Positions 6,974 through 13,650 of a DNA stretch of 13,650 nt are shown here, piece after piece. The stretch covers positions 1-13,650 of the forward strand of contig CAMCEP010000051.1 in NCBI GenBank assembly GCA_945873675.1, written 5' to 3'. This DNA comes from Asaia bogorensis. Lineage in GTDB: Bacteria; Pseudomonadota; Alphaproteobacteria; Acetobacterales; Acetobacteraceae. How positions within the stretch are numbered: the stretch's first letter is position 1; every line of letters starts with the position of its first letter. The position numbers were made by a program, and so were the translations under genes. The notes beneath the pieces were generated by a model that was given only the letters and a program-made list of their open reading frames with translations, was not told where the DNA came from and did no database searches.

Positions 6974-7849
6974 ATGTCCTATCTCAGCATCCGCCCGTTT
7001 TTCGATGAGGCGACCAATACTGTCAGCTATCTGGTCTTCGACCCCGTCACGCACCAAGGCGCGGTTATTGATCCCGTGCTGGATTGGGACCATCGCAGCG
7101 GGGAAGCGGATACCCGTTCCGCGGACCGGCTGATTGAAGCCGCACGGCAGGAAGGGGTAGCGATTGCGCTGATCCTGGAAACCCATGCCCATGCGGATCA
7201 TCTGACCGCGGCTCCCTATATCAAGCAGCGTTGCGGCGGGAAGATTGGCATTGGTGAGCATATCAAGGAAGTTCAGCGCATCTTCCGCCCGGTTTTCGCC
7301 GCCGATGATGTAAAGCCCCAAGGTGGTGATTTCGATTTGTTGTTGCGTGATGGGGAACGCCTGAAACTCGGATCACTGGAAATTGAGGTGATCCATACAC
7401 CGGGCCACACGCCGGCCTGCGTTTGCTACCGGATTGGCGATGATGTTTTTGTAGGCGATACGCTTTTCATGCATGATTACGGCACGGCGCGGGCTGATTT
7501 TCCGGGCGGCGACGCACGGGCACTGTTTCGGTCCATCAAGCGCCTGCTGGCCTTGCCGCCGCAGACTAGGCTTTGGATGTGCCATGACTATAAGGCGCCG
7601 GGGCGCGATGATTACGCTTGGCAAAGCACGGTGGCCGAGCAGCGCGCGCATAACCCGCATGTGAAGGATGGCGTGACCGAGGATGAATTCGTGGCCTTCC
7701 GCCAGGCGCGCGATGCGAAGCTGGCCGCACCCACGTTATTGCTGCCCTCGATCCAGGTGAATATCCGCGCCGGACGCTTCCCGGAGGCCGAGAGCAATGG
7801 CGTTCGTTATTTGAAGATACCGGTAAAGACGCGCACCGGGCTTGCATAA
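6974..7849 (+). CDS. Persulfide-dioxygenase-like metallo-beta-lactamase-fold enzyme (ETHE1/Blh type)
   Basis: This is a 291-residue MBL-fold protein of the ETHE1/persulfide dioxygenase group, which uses one iron to oxidise glutathione persulfide to sulfite and detoxify sulfide. It resembles the MBL domain of Blh-type proteins without the rhodanese and tyrosine-phosphatase-like parts. Metal-site motifs are THAHADH (T70-H76), HTPGHTPAC with H145, VGDTLF with D162 and CHDY with H204. H71, H145 and D162 correspond to the iron ligands of ETHE1. The C-terminal LLPSIQVNIRAGRFPEAESN is typical of the group. Related proteins often read ARCDFPGG; here it is ARADFPGG. No rhodanese, SQR or sulfide-responsive regulator gene is adjacent. 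The start is supported by GGAAG eight bases upstream. Family is confident; substrate is inferred. Confidence 0.87.
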   Translation: MSYLSIRPFFDEATNTVSYLVFDPVTHQGAVIDPVLDWDHRSGEADTRSADRLIEAARQEGVAIALILETHAHADHLTAAPYIKQRCGGKIGIGEHIKEVQRIFRPVFAADDVKPQGGDFDLLLRDGERLKLGSLEIEVIHTPGHTPACVCYRIGDDVFVGDTLFMHDYGTARADFPGGDARALFRSIKRLLALPPQTRLWMCHDYKAPGRDDYAWQSTVAEQRAHNPHVKDGVTEDEFVAFRQARDAKLAAPTLLLPSIQVNIRAGRFPEAESNGVRYLKIPVKTRTGLA

Positions 7850-7923
7850 AGCTTTGGCTTGCGGGGTCCGTTGCCTTTATGCTTGGTGCTAACGGTAAAA
7901 TGATTGCAGGGAGTGAGACACCG

Positions 7924-8916
7924 ATGATCAGACGCTTTTTGCTTGGGGCCGCCATGGGCCTTGTTTTGGCAGCACCGGCCATCGCCCAAGGGCTGCCTGA
8001 TCGGCCTATCACCCTAGTCAGCGGCTTCGCGCCCGGCGGTTCCACCGATATCACAGCGCGCCTGCTGGCCGAACGCATGCAGGCGCATATGGGCGGCAAT
8101 GCCCGCGTGGTGGTGGAAAACCGCCCCGGCGCTTCCGGCACTGTGGCGGCAGAATGGCTTCGTCGGCAACCAGCCGATGGTACAGTGCTGATGCTGAATG
8201 AGGCTTCATCCCATGCGTTGATTCCCGCCGCCATGCAGGGCGGCACACGCTATGATCCGATTGCGGATTTCAGCCATATCGCCGTTGCCGCAAATGGCCC
8301 CTTGATTCTGGTGGCAGCGCCGAACTTCCCGGCTGGCAACGCGGCAGAGGCAGTCGCGAAGCTCCGCGCCGGGCCGCAGGACAACATGCCCTATGCGTCA
8401 TCCGGTGTTGGATCCATGCCGCATTTCGCGGGCGAAGCCATTGCCGTTTCCTTGCTGCTGGGCGGCAAATTCTCTCATGTGCCGTATCGGTCCGGCGGGC
8501 TGATGGTGGAATCCATCGCGCGCGGTGAAACGGCCTGGGGCGTTGCAGTGCTGGCTTCCGCCGCCGCGCAGGTGCGCGATAATCGTGTGCGCGGCATTGC
8601 GATTACCGGTCTGGAACGCTTCCCAGCCTTCCCGGATATCCCAACCCTCGCGGAATCAGGCATGCCGGGTTTTGACATTGGCAATTGGTTCGCGGTGGTT
8701 GGGCCGCCGCGCATGCCGGAAGGCACCGTGACAGCGCTGAACCGCGCCATCAATGCCGCGCTGGCTGATCCGCAATTGCGGGAACGTTTCCTGATTGCCG
8801 GGATTTCACCCTGGACACGGCCCAATACGCCCGCCGATACGCGCGCTTTTTTCCAGGCAGAGCTGACCAAATTCAAGGGCGTTGTGGAACGTACTGGCGT
8901 GAAGATGGAACAGTGA
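7924..8916 (+). CDS. Bug-family (TctC-like) periplasmic solute-binding receptor
   Basis: This is an extracytoplasmic receptor of the Bug family, the binding component of tripartite tricarboxylate transporters. Its 330 residues are standard. The signal peptide MIRRFLLGAAMGLVLAAPAI-A ends at about residue 21. It is followed by the family hallmark DRPITLVSGFAPGGSTDITA and ENRPGASGTVAAEWL, then a later SGVGSMPHFAGEAI and VPYRSGGLMVESIARGE that shape the ligand loops. Ligands of the family include di- and tricarboxylates and aromatic acids; the ligand here cannot be read. No TctA or TctB membrane gene is adjacent, so it is an orphan receptor, common in Bug-rich genomes. The start at 7924 fits the signal peptide and a GGAGTGAG ribosome binding site; an earlier ATG at 7879 would spoil the signal peptide. 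Confidence 0.93.
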   Translation: MIRRFLLGAAMGLVLAAPAIAQGLPDRPITLVSGFAPGGSTDITARLLAERMQAHMGGNARVVVENRPGASGTVAAEWLRRQPADGTVLMLNEASSHALIPAAMQGGTRYDPIADFSHIAVAANGPLILVAAPNFPAGNAAEAVAKLRAGPQDNMPYASSGVGSMPHFAGEAIAVSLLLGGKFSHVPYRSGGLMVESIARGETAWGVAVLASAAAQVRDNRVRGIAITGLERFPAFPDIPTLAESGMPGFDIGNWFAVVGPPRMPEGTVTALNRAINAALADPQLRERFLIAGISPWTRPNTPADTRAFFQAELTKFKGVVERTGVKMEQ

Positions 8917-9034
8917 ATGGGCAGGGGCCGATCAACTGCAGAGCGCATCGCTCACGCTTTTGCAAAGGCTATTGCAGCACGCTATCTGATCGACGTTTCA
9001 TCAAGCGATGCCTGCAGCGTTTCCAGAGGGTGTC
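8917..9034 (+). promoter_or_regulatory. Intergenic region with candidate promoter for the P450 operon
   Basis: TTGCAA (8960-8965) and TATCTG (8983-8988) are separated by 17 bases and could be a sigma-70-type promoter for the P450 gene; the -10 is a poor match. I see no convincing terminator after the Bug gene, so readthrough is possible. A ribosome-binding-site-like AGAGGG at 9024-9029 precedes the chosen start. Confidence 0.35.
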
Positions 9035-10474
9035 ATGGCCGAGACCGGATTGAACAATCTCGCGGCACTTGATCGCTTTGCTTTTGACGAAAGGGAGGGC
9101 GTTCCCGTCAGTATTCCAGGGCAGGGGCAGCGCCTTTCCCTGCCGAACCTGCTGCAGGCATTGAGACGCAACATCCTTTCAGTATGGCCCAACCACGCCT
9201 ACGAAAGGGACTGCTTTGGCTTTAAGCTCATGCAGCAGAGCTATCTTGTCTGCAATAGTGCCGAGAGTGTTCGTCGTGTATTTCTGTCAGAACACGATAA
9301 TTACGACCGCAAAAGCCCGCAAATGCGCCATGCGCTGGAACCTTTGCTGGGGGATGGCCTTTTTGTGAGCGATGGTGCGCTATGGCAAACCCGCCGCGCG
9401 CTTTGTGCGCCCGCCTTTGAACCTGATTTATTGCAGGGTTTCGCGACCGTGATGTGTGAGGAAGCGCGTCGGCTTGCCGATCAATGGCAAGCCCTGAAAC
9501 CCGACAGCTCGGTCCGTATGCTTGAGGAAATGGCGCGCCTTACAGCACGCATCATCGGCCGAACTGTCTTTGGCGATGAGACAAGCGATGCAGAGGCAGC
9601 GCGGGTCGTGCGTGGCTTTTCGGACTATCAACGGGAAATAGAACAAAGCCGTTTGGCTGACACATTGGGCCTTCCCGCACTTGGCTGGCTTGCAAACCCA
9701 CTTCGGCGTTACCGGGCCCGCAAGGCCGCGCAAATGGTGCAGTATGTCATTGATCACATTATTCAGCGCCATCGCAGCGGTAGTGAGGGGGGACGCTTCA
9801 CGCTGCTGTCCCATCTGTTGAAACATGGGGAAAATGACGGCGGTGGTTGCCCTGTCAGCGCGAATGCCGCGCGTAATGAAGCGATTGTGATGTTCATGGC
9901 CGGGCATGAGACAACGGCGAACTCCCTCGCCTGGTGCTGGTATCTTTTGAACCATAGTCCACGTGCCGCGGCCAGACTGCATGCCGAACTTGATGAAGTG
10001 CTTGGCGGGCGGGCGCCAAGCCTGGAAGATGTACCCCGGCTGAATTATACGCGCGCAGTCTTCGAAGAAGCCTTGCGTCTCTATCCACCTGTACCCATCC
10101 TCAGCCGTCAGGCAAGACAAGATGATGTGGTGCACGGTCGTCAGGTTTCTAAAGATACCATTATTCTCGTCGTGCCTTGGCTTTTGCATCGGCATAAGGC
10201 GTATTGGGAAAAACCGGATCATTTCATTCCTGAACGTTTTCTGCCGGATCAACCGCGTCCAGACAAATTCATTTATCTTCCCTTCAGCGTGGGGCGGCGC
10301 GTCTGTCTGGGGCTACGATTCGGCATGGTTGAGGGGATTCTGTGCCTTGCAACACTGGCGCAGCGTTTCACTGCCGAAATGCAGAAGAACCACAAGGTTG
10401 AGATCGAATGCCGCCTGACGCTGCGGCCGCATCAAGGCTTGCCCATGCGCCTCAGCGCACGGAGAGCGGCGTAA
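9035..10474 (+). CDS. Cytochrome P450 monooxygenase
   Basis: This is a 479-residue haem-thiolate monooxygenase with all key motifs intact. The I-helix oxygen-activation motif is AGHETT (289-294), the K-helix ExxR is E345-ALR348 in FEEALRLYPP, and the haem-binding loop is FSVGRRVCLG with ligand Cys424. It has no N-terminal membrane anchor, so it is probably soluble, and no fused reductase, so it needs separate electron-transfer partners not seen here. The overall pattern resembles fatty-acid or lipid hydroxylases more than small bacterial terpene or camphor P450s; that is a judgement by eye and the substrate is unknown. I chose ATG at 9035 because AGAGGG lies just upstream; an ATG at 9008 has no such site. 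Its TAA overlaps the next ATG by one base. Bases 10141-10200 contain 27 G+C of 60. Confidence 0.92.
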   Translation: MAETGLNNLAALDRFAFDEREGVPVSIPGQGQRLSLPNLLQALRRNILSVWPNHAYERDCFGFKLMQQSYLVCNSAESVRRVFLSEHDNYDRKSPQMRHALEPLLGDGLFVSDGALWQTRRALCAPAFEPDLLQGFATVMCEEARRLADQWQALKPDSSVRMLEEMARLTARIIGRTVFGDETSDAEAARVVRGFSDYQREIEQSRLADTLGLPALGWLANPLRRYRARKAAQMVQYVIDHIIQRHRSGSEGGRFTLLSHLLKHGENDGGGCPVSANAARNEAIVMFMAGHETTANSLAWCWYLLNHSPRAAARLHAELDEVLGGRAPSLEDVPRLNYTRAVFEEALRLYPPVPILSRQARQDDVVHGRQVSKDTIILVVPWLLHRHKAYWEKPDHFIPERFLPDQPRPDKFIYLPFSVGRRVCLGLRFGMVEGILCLATLAQRFTAEMQKNHKVEIECRLTLRPHQGLPMRLSARRAA

Positions 10475-11415
10475 TGGAGGAACGGCCGAAAACGGAGGAA
10501 TTGTTCGAAGCCTTTATGGTGAAGCTTCTGCGCCGCCTGCCAATCACCTGGGCATCCTGGCTTGGTGGTGAAATGGGCGCCATACAGGGGCGGGTGGCGC
10601 TGAAAGGTACAAGCCTTTGGGTACAACGGCTGCGCAGGAACATTACGCATTTCTCAGGGGTCACCGACCCGGATGAGCTTGATCGGCGGGTCATTGCCTT
10701 CACCCGAAGGATTGGCAGCTTTTATGCTGAATATCCGAATCTCCAGCGTCTTTACGCGTCAGGCCGGGTCGAACTAGTGGGCGGGGAGCATCTGGATGCG
10801 GCAGGCAGGCCTTTCATCCTGTTGGGCTGCCATATTGCCAATTGGGAATTGATTGGCGCCTTAGCCAGAAGATGGGGTGGATCGGCTGTGCTTTATTTGC
10901 CGCTTGGGGGTGGGATCAGGGAAAAGATCGCGCTTCAGGCCCGCAAAGCTTGGCCGGATTTGGAACTGATTCCCGCCTCACCAAACGCGATGCTTGGTAT
11001 CGATGCCGTGCTACGGCTCGACCGCGCTGTGAACGAAGGTAAGAATTTGGCCATTTTTGTTGATGAGGAAAGGCATGGCTATGTCTGGTCGCCAAGCCTT
11101 GGGCGTAGCCTGCCCTATGCGGGGAACCGCTGGATTGCGGCGAGGCTTGCGGCGCGGCACAACATCAATATCGTTCCTGCCTTCGTCGAAAGGCTTGGAC
11201 TTGCGCGCTATCGTATCGTCGTCCAACCTGCCTTGGAACGGCCGCAAGGCACGACCAGCCAAGCCCTTGCGCGGTACTTGGCCGATCAGATTGACGAACG
11301 GGTTGAAGCATGGGTGCGCCCCCGCATCGAAAACTGGTACTGGCTGCCCTATTTTGAATCTGACCTGCCCTGCCCCATGGACCGCAACGCAAAACCGTCC
11401 AGCAAATCTGCCTAA
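10474..11415 (+). CDS. LpxL/HtrB-type lysophospholipid acyltransferase family protein
   Basis: This 313-residue protein belongs to the lipid A late-acyltransferase (LpxL/HtrB/MsbB) family, which transfers acyl chains from acyl-ACP at the cytoplasmic face of the inner membrane. The catalytic HX4D/E motif appears as H120-IANW-E125 in LLGCHIANWELIGA. Further family-like parts are AIFVDEERHG (about 193-202) and the Gly/Arg-rich segment SLPYAGNRWIAARLAARHNI, which replaces the usual phosphate- and acyl-binding loop. No clear N-terminal membrane helix is present, unlike LpxL. The substrate may be lipid A, ornithine lipid, a hopanoid or another lipid. It is translationally coupled to the P450 (TAATG, GGAGAG seven bases upstream) and followed directly by an intrinsic terminator, so the two genes form a unit. 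Family is confident; acceptor is unknown. Confidence 0.87.
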   Translation: MEERPKTEELFEAFMVKLLRRLPITWASWLGGEMGAIQGRVALKGTSLWVQRLRRNITHFSGVTDPDELDRRVIAFTRRIGSFYAEYPNLQRLYASGRVELVGGEHLDAAGRPFILLGCHIANWELIGALARRWGGSAVLYLPLGGGIREKIALQARKAWPDLELIPASPNAMLGIDAVLRLDRAVNEGKNLAIFVDEERHGYVWSPSLGRSLPYAGNRWIAARLAARHNINIVPAFVERLGLARYRIVVQPALERPQGTTSQALARYLADQIDERVEAWVRPRIENWYWLPYFESDLPCPMDRNAKPSSKSA

Positions 11416-11417
11416 AG

Positions 11418-11449
11418 GGGCGCCTGAAGGATTTTCAGGCGCCCTTTTT
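11418..11449 (+). terminator. Intrinsic terminator of the P450-acyltransferase operon
   Basis: A perfect 11-base-pair stem, GGGCGCCTGAA (11418-11428) with TTCAGGCGCCC (11434-11444), has a 5-base loop and is followed by TTTTT (11445-11449). It begins 3 bases after the acyltransferase stop and lies in the gap between convergent genes. On the minus strand the tract after the stem is only CTTT, so it acts mainly for the plus-strand operon. Confidence 0.92.
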
Positions 11450-11452
11450 AAT

Positions 11453-12247
11453 TCAATCCTTCGGTTGCAGATGAAGGGCAACCACTTCGCCCCCCTGCCC
11501 CGCCACTTCCGGAAAGCGCCGCCGCACATCCGGGTCATGCCCCGGAATCACGCGGCTATCATCACCACCCGCGAGTTTTTTCGCCGCGCGCCAACCAGCC
11601 GCCATCGCCCCCAGATCGAAAATGATCGGGAATGGATTGCCGCTGAGTGCATTGGCATAGAAATGCATGGCGTCGGACGCCAACACCACCGGCCCACGCG
11701 CGGTTTGCACGCGCACCACTTGCAGACCATCCGAATGCCCGCCGACGCGATGCACTGAAACGCCCGCCGCCACTTCGCCATCGCCATCATGAAACACGAC
11801 GCGATCAGCATAAAGCGCCTTCACCATGGCAACCACATGCGCGGCTTCGAAGGGCAGGCGAATGGCATGCACGCACATGTGCCGGCCGGTCGCGAAATGC
11901 ATTTCGCGTTCCTGCAGGTGAAACTTCGCACCGGGGAACATGCCAAGCGAACCCGCGTGATCATAATGCAAATGCGTGATGATCACATCAGATACCGTGG
12001 CCGCATCGGTGCCCATGGCCTTCAGACTATCGCGCACATTGCGCGCAATGGTGCGGCCTCGGCCGGCAGCGGTTTCCTCATCAAAGCCGGTATCCACCAC
12101 GATTTCCTGCCCATCCGGCGCACGCAGCAACCAGATGAAGTAATCAAGCGGCATAGCTTCATGCGCATCGGGCACAGGCAGCAGAAAATTCGTCTGCGCC
12201 GTGCGTTCATGCCGCCCATAACGGATGGCATAGACTTCCCAATTCAT
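11453..12247 (-). CDS. Metallo-beta-lactamase-fold hydrolase, N-acyl-homoserine-lactonase-like
   Basis: This is a 264-residue MBL-fold hydrolase resembling the AiiA/AttM-type lactonase group. The two-metal site is intact: HLHYDH (H92, H94, D96, H97), H171 in VGGHSDG, D192 in ASDAMH and H237 in PGHDP. N-terminal DYFIWLLRAPDGQEIVVDTG is typical. Members annotated as AHL lactonases often act on other esters or lactones, and the setting beside a dehydrogenase and a carboxymuconolactone-decarboxylase-like gene suggests catabolic ring or ester opening rather than quorum quenching. That is inference. The start is ATG at 12245-12247, overlapping the upstream dehydrogenase stop by four bases (ATGA), so the longer in-frame extension is rejected. 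It is the last gene of the minus-strand operon, three bases from the facing terminator. Confidence 0.85.
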   Translation of the reverse strand: MNWEVYAIRYGRHERTAQTNFLLPVPDAHEAMPLDYFIWLLRAPDGQEIVVDTGFDEETAAGRGRTIARNVRDSLKAMGTDAATVSDVIITHLHYDHAGSLGMFPGAKFHLQEREMHFATGRHMCVHAIRLPFEAAHVVAMVKALYADRVVFHDGDGEVAAGVSVHRVGGHSDGLQVVRVQTARGPVVLASDAMHFYANALSGNPFPIIFDLGAMAAGWRAAKKLAGGDDSRVIPGHDPDVRRRFPEVAGQGGEVVALHLQPKD

Positions 12248-13152
12248 GATTCTTGATTCCCCCCAAGCACCGTGCCGGTCATTTGTTCCAGCATTTTCGC
12301 AACCGCGGTGTGATCCACGCCCGGGCCAAGCGTGGTGGCGGCCGCCAGCCACATTTCCCGGCAGAGCGCTGAGAATGGCGCGGGCGTTGTGGTTTCACGC
12401 CCCACTTCCAGCGCGATGGACAGATCCTTCACCATCAGATCAAGCCCAAACCCCGCATCGAAGCGGCGGGACAACACATATTCCTTGAACTTCTTTTGCG
12501 TAGAATTATTCATGCCCGAACTGGCATTCAGCACATCCACCATCGTCGTCGGGTCAAGCCCAAAGCGCTGGCCAATCAGCAGGGCTTCAATGCCAATCAG
12601 GTACCCGCCGGCCGAGACCAGATTATTCAGCGCCTTCATCGCCTGCCCAGCGCCGATATCGCCGCAGCGATAGATGGAAGTGCCCATCGCCTTCAGCACG
12701 GGCTCTGCCCGATCAATCTCTGCTGCTGGTCCACCCACCATAATGGCAAGCTGGCCCGATTTGGCGCGCGGCACGCCACCCGAAACAGGGCAATCAATCA
12801 TCGGCACGCCATGGCCTTCCAGCATCGCCGCGATTTCGCGCGTGCGGCCTGGCTGGCCAGAGGTCATGTCAATCACCAGCATGCCAGGCTTGAGCGATGG
12901 CAGCATGGCTTCCACCGCCTCCCCAACTTGCTTGCTGGTCGGCACAATCATCACCACGCAATCGGCGCCGGCAGCGGCTTCTGCCGGCGTTGCGGCGGCT
13001 TTTGCCCCGGTTTCGGTCGCGAAGGATGCGGCGCGGCCTGGCACCACATCGCATACCGTCACCTCAAATCCCGCCTTCACCAGATTGGCCGCCATGGGCC
13101 AACCCATGTTGCCGATGCCGGCGAAGGCGATGCGCTTCAGTGCTGCCGACAT
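12244..13152 (-). CDS. NAD(P)-dependent beta-hydroxyacid dehydrogenase (3-hydroxyisobutyrate dehydrogenase family)
   Basis: This is a 302-residue oxidoreductase of the 3-hydroxyisobutyrate/tartronate-semialdehyde dehydrogenase family, which oxidises beta-hydroxyacids with NAD(P). The N-terminal Rossmann motif is G12-I-G14-NMG17. The substrate-binding motif is DCPVSGGVPRA (S124-G-G) and the catalytic lysine is K173 in AGQAMKALNN. The C-terminal all-helical domain follows with GLDLMVKDLSIALEVG. Residue 35 (Asp in CDVVPG) follows the second beta strand, so NAD rather than NADP preference is possible but uncertain. ATG at 13150-13152 overlaps the upstream gene's TGA by one base (TGATG); a GTG one codon earlier is the alternative. 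GGGGAAGAAG lies upstream as the ribosome binding site. Substrate is not readable. Confidence 0.92.
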   Translation of the reverse strand: MSAALKRIAFAGIGNMGWPMAANLVKAGFEVTVCDVVPGRAASFATETGAKAAATPAEAAAGADCVVMIVPTSKQVGEAVEAMLPSLKPGMLVIDMTSGQPGRTREIAAMLEGHGVPMIDCPVSGGVPRAKSGQLAIMVGGPAAEIDRAEPVLKAMGTSIYRCGDIGAGQAMKALNNLVSAGGYLIGIEALLIGQRFGLDPTTMVDVLNASSGMNNSTQKKFKEYVLSRRFDAGFGLDLMVKDLSIALEVGRETTTPAPFSALCREMWLAAATTLGPGVDHTAVAKMLEQMTGTVLGGNQES

Positions 13153-13550
13153 CACTTCTTCCCCGGAATCGCGCCTTCGGCGATCAATACCTCATGCGCC
13201 GCCTTGAAGGCATCAAGCCCAGCAGGAATGCCGCAATAGGCGGTGGCGTGCAGCAGAGTCGCCTTGATTTCATCCACCGTGATGCCGTTATTCAGCGCGC
13301 CCTTTACATGCAGCTTCACTTCCGGGATTTTGCCGAGTGCGGTCAACATCGCCAGATTCAGCAGCGAACGGGTCTTGCGGTCCAGCGTGGGATCGCCCCA
13401 AGCCCAGCCCCAGGCCCAGGCGGTGGTGGCGCGCTGGAAAGACATCATGAATTCATCGGCCTTCGCCATGGACGAATCCACATATTCCGGGCCCAATACC
13501 GCACGGCGGATGGGTAAACCCTTATCAAACAGCGCCTGATCGTCGGACAT
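13152..13550 (-). CDS. Carboxymuconolactone-decarboxylase-family protein
   Basis: This 132-residue protein of the carboxymuconolactone decarboxylase (CMD/AhpD-like) family is close in length to PcaC, which acts in the beta-ketoadipate pathway. The core is TLDRKTRSLLNLAMLTALGK (about 55-74), then a KLHVKGALNNGITVDEIKAT segment and LLHATAYCGIPAGLDAFKAA. Only one Cys is present in the HATAYCG region, so it is not a CxxC peroxidase of the AhpD type. A true PcaC role is possible, but other pca genes are absent and many such proteins have other or unknown functions. The start at 13550 is favoured by AAGGAG six to seven bases upstream; an ATG at 13565 would place that site inside the gene. It is the first gene of the three-gene operon. 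Confidence 0.88.
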   Translation of the reverse strand: MSDDQALFDKGLPIRRAVLGPEYVDSSMAKADEFMMSFQRATTAWAWGWAWGDPTLDRKTRSLLNLAMLTALGKIPEVKLHVKGALNNGITVDEIKATLLHATAYCGIPAGLDAFKAAHEVLIAEGAIPGKK

Positions 13551-13650
13551 CTTATGCTCCTTCATGGATTGGATGGCGCAGGCTGGCGTGATGGCGCCAT
13601 GCGGTCAACCGGGGCGGTTTGCGCGCCCCTCTGGGAAGGTTAGACTTACA
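13551..13650 (-). promoter_or_regulatory. Upstream region of the catabolic operon with a 10-base palindrome
   Basis: The region upstream of the minus-strand operon contains a perfect palindrome ATGGCGCCAT at 13591-13600, next to a TTGACC (minus strand, 13608-13603) that resembles a -35 box. No good -10 element is found 17 bases further on. A regulator-binding site is possible but unproven, and the regulator gene is not in the window. Confidence 0.3.

Noticed and set aside
9008..9034. ATG at 9008 as the P450 start
   Set aside because: It has no ribosome binding site, while the ATG at 9035 has AGAGGG just upstream.
9428..10252. Minus-strand open frame of 274 codons inside the P450 gene
   Set aside because: The plus strand encodes all the P450 motifs here, and the antisense product shows no family pattern.
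12496..13239. Plus-strand open frame of 247 codons opposite the dehydrogenase
   Set aside because: It is a shadow of the dehydrogenase and the CMD-family gene and is His/Arg-rich with no domain.
13551..13565. ATG at 13563-13565 as the start of the CMD-family gene
   Set aside because: An AAGGAG ribosome binding site lies within this interval, correctly spaced for the ATG at 13550, so the upstream ATG is probably not used.

Overview
This is a GC-rich, gene-dense stretch of chromosome from an alphaproteobacterium, most likely Rhodospirillales and plausibly Acetobacteraceae. The pointers are a bacterial homologue of the complex I accessory subunit NDUFA12 followed by mlaD and a DUF2155 gene, a Bug-type solute-binding receptor, a relative of adenosylcobalamin-dependent (class II) ribonucleotide reductase, and many start/stop overlaps of the ATGA type. 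I see no rRNA, tRNA, CRISPR array, insertion sequence or integrase. No stretch longer than about 180 bases lacks a gene.

Layout. (1) 1-2236, minus strand: an operon running from a COG3146/DUF482 acyltransferase-fold protein to an EamA drug/metabolite transporter to an unrecognised gene cut by the window edge, joined by 4-base overlaps. (2) 2379-3302, plus strand: a lone GT61-like (DUF563) glycosyltransferase. (3) 3317-5303, minus strand: a shortened, apparently non-catalytic relative of class II ribonucleotide reductase (NrdJ) followed by a RidA-family protein. (4) 5480-6905, plus strand: NDUFA12, MlaD, a small unknown protein and a secreted DUF2155 protein, tightly packed. (5) 6974-8916, plus strand: a persulfide-dioxygenase-like metallo-beta-lactamase-fold enzyme, then an orphan Bug receptor. 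(6) 9035-11415, plus strand: a cytochrome P450 whose stop codon overlaps the start of an LpxL/HtrB-type acyltransferase, closed by a strong intrinsic terminator. (7) 11453-13550, minus strand: a three-gene operon of a carboxymuconolactone-decarboxylase-family protein, a beta-hydroxyacid dehydrogenase and a lactonase-like metallo-beta-lactamase-fold hydrolase.

The genes do not form one pathway. The window is housekeeping envelope and respiratory genes (block 4) between small accessory cassettes. The most unusual items are the degenerate NrdJ-like protein, in which class II reductase segments survive in order without the catalytic core, and the P450-acyltransferase pair, which looks like an uncharacterised lipid-tailoring unit. 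The P450/acyltransferase and GT61 genes contain stretches visibly poorer in GC than their neighbours, so separate acquisition is possible. Functions come from recognising family motifs by eye; no database search was run.
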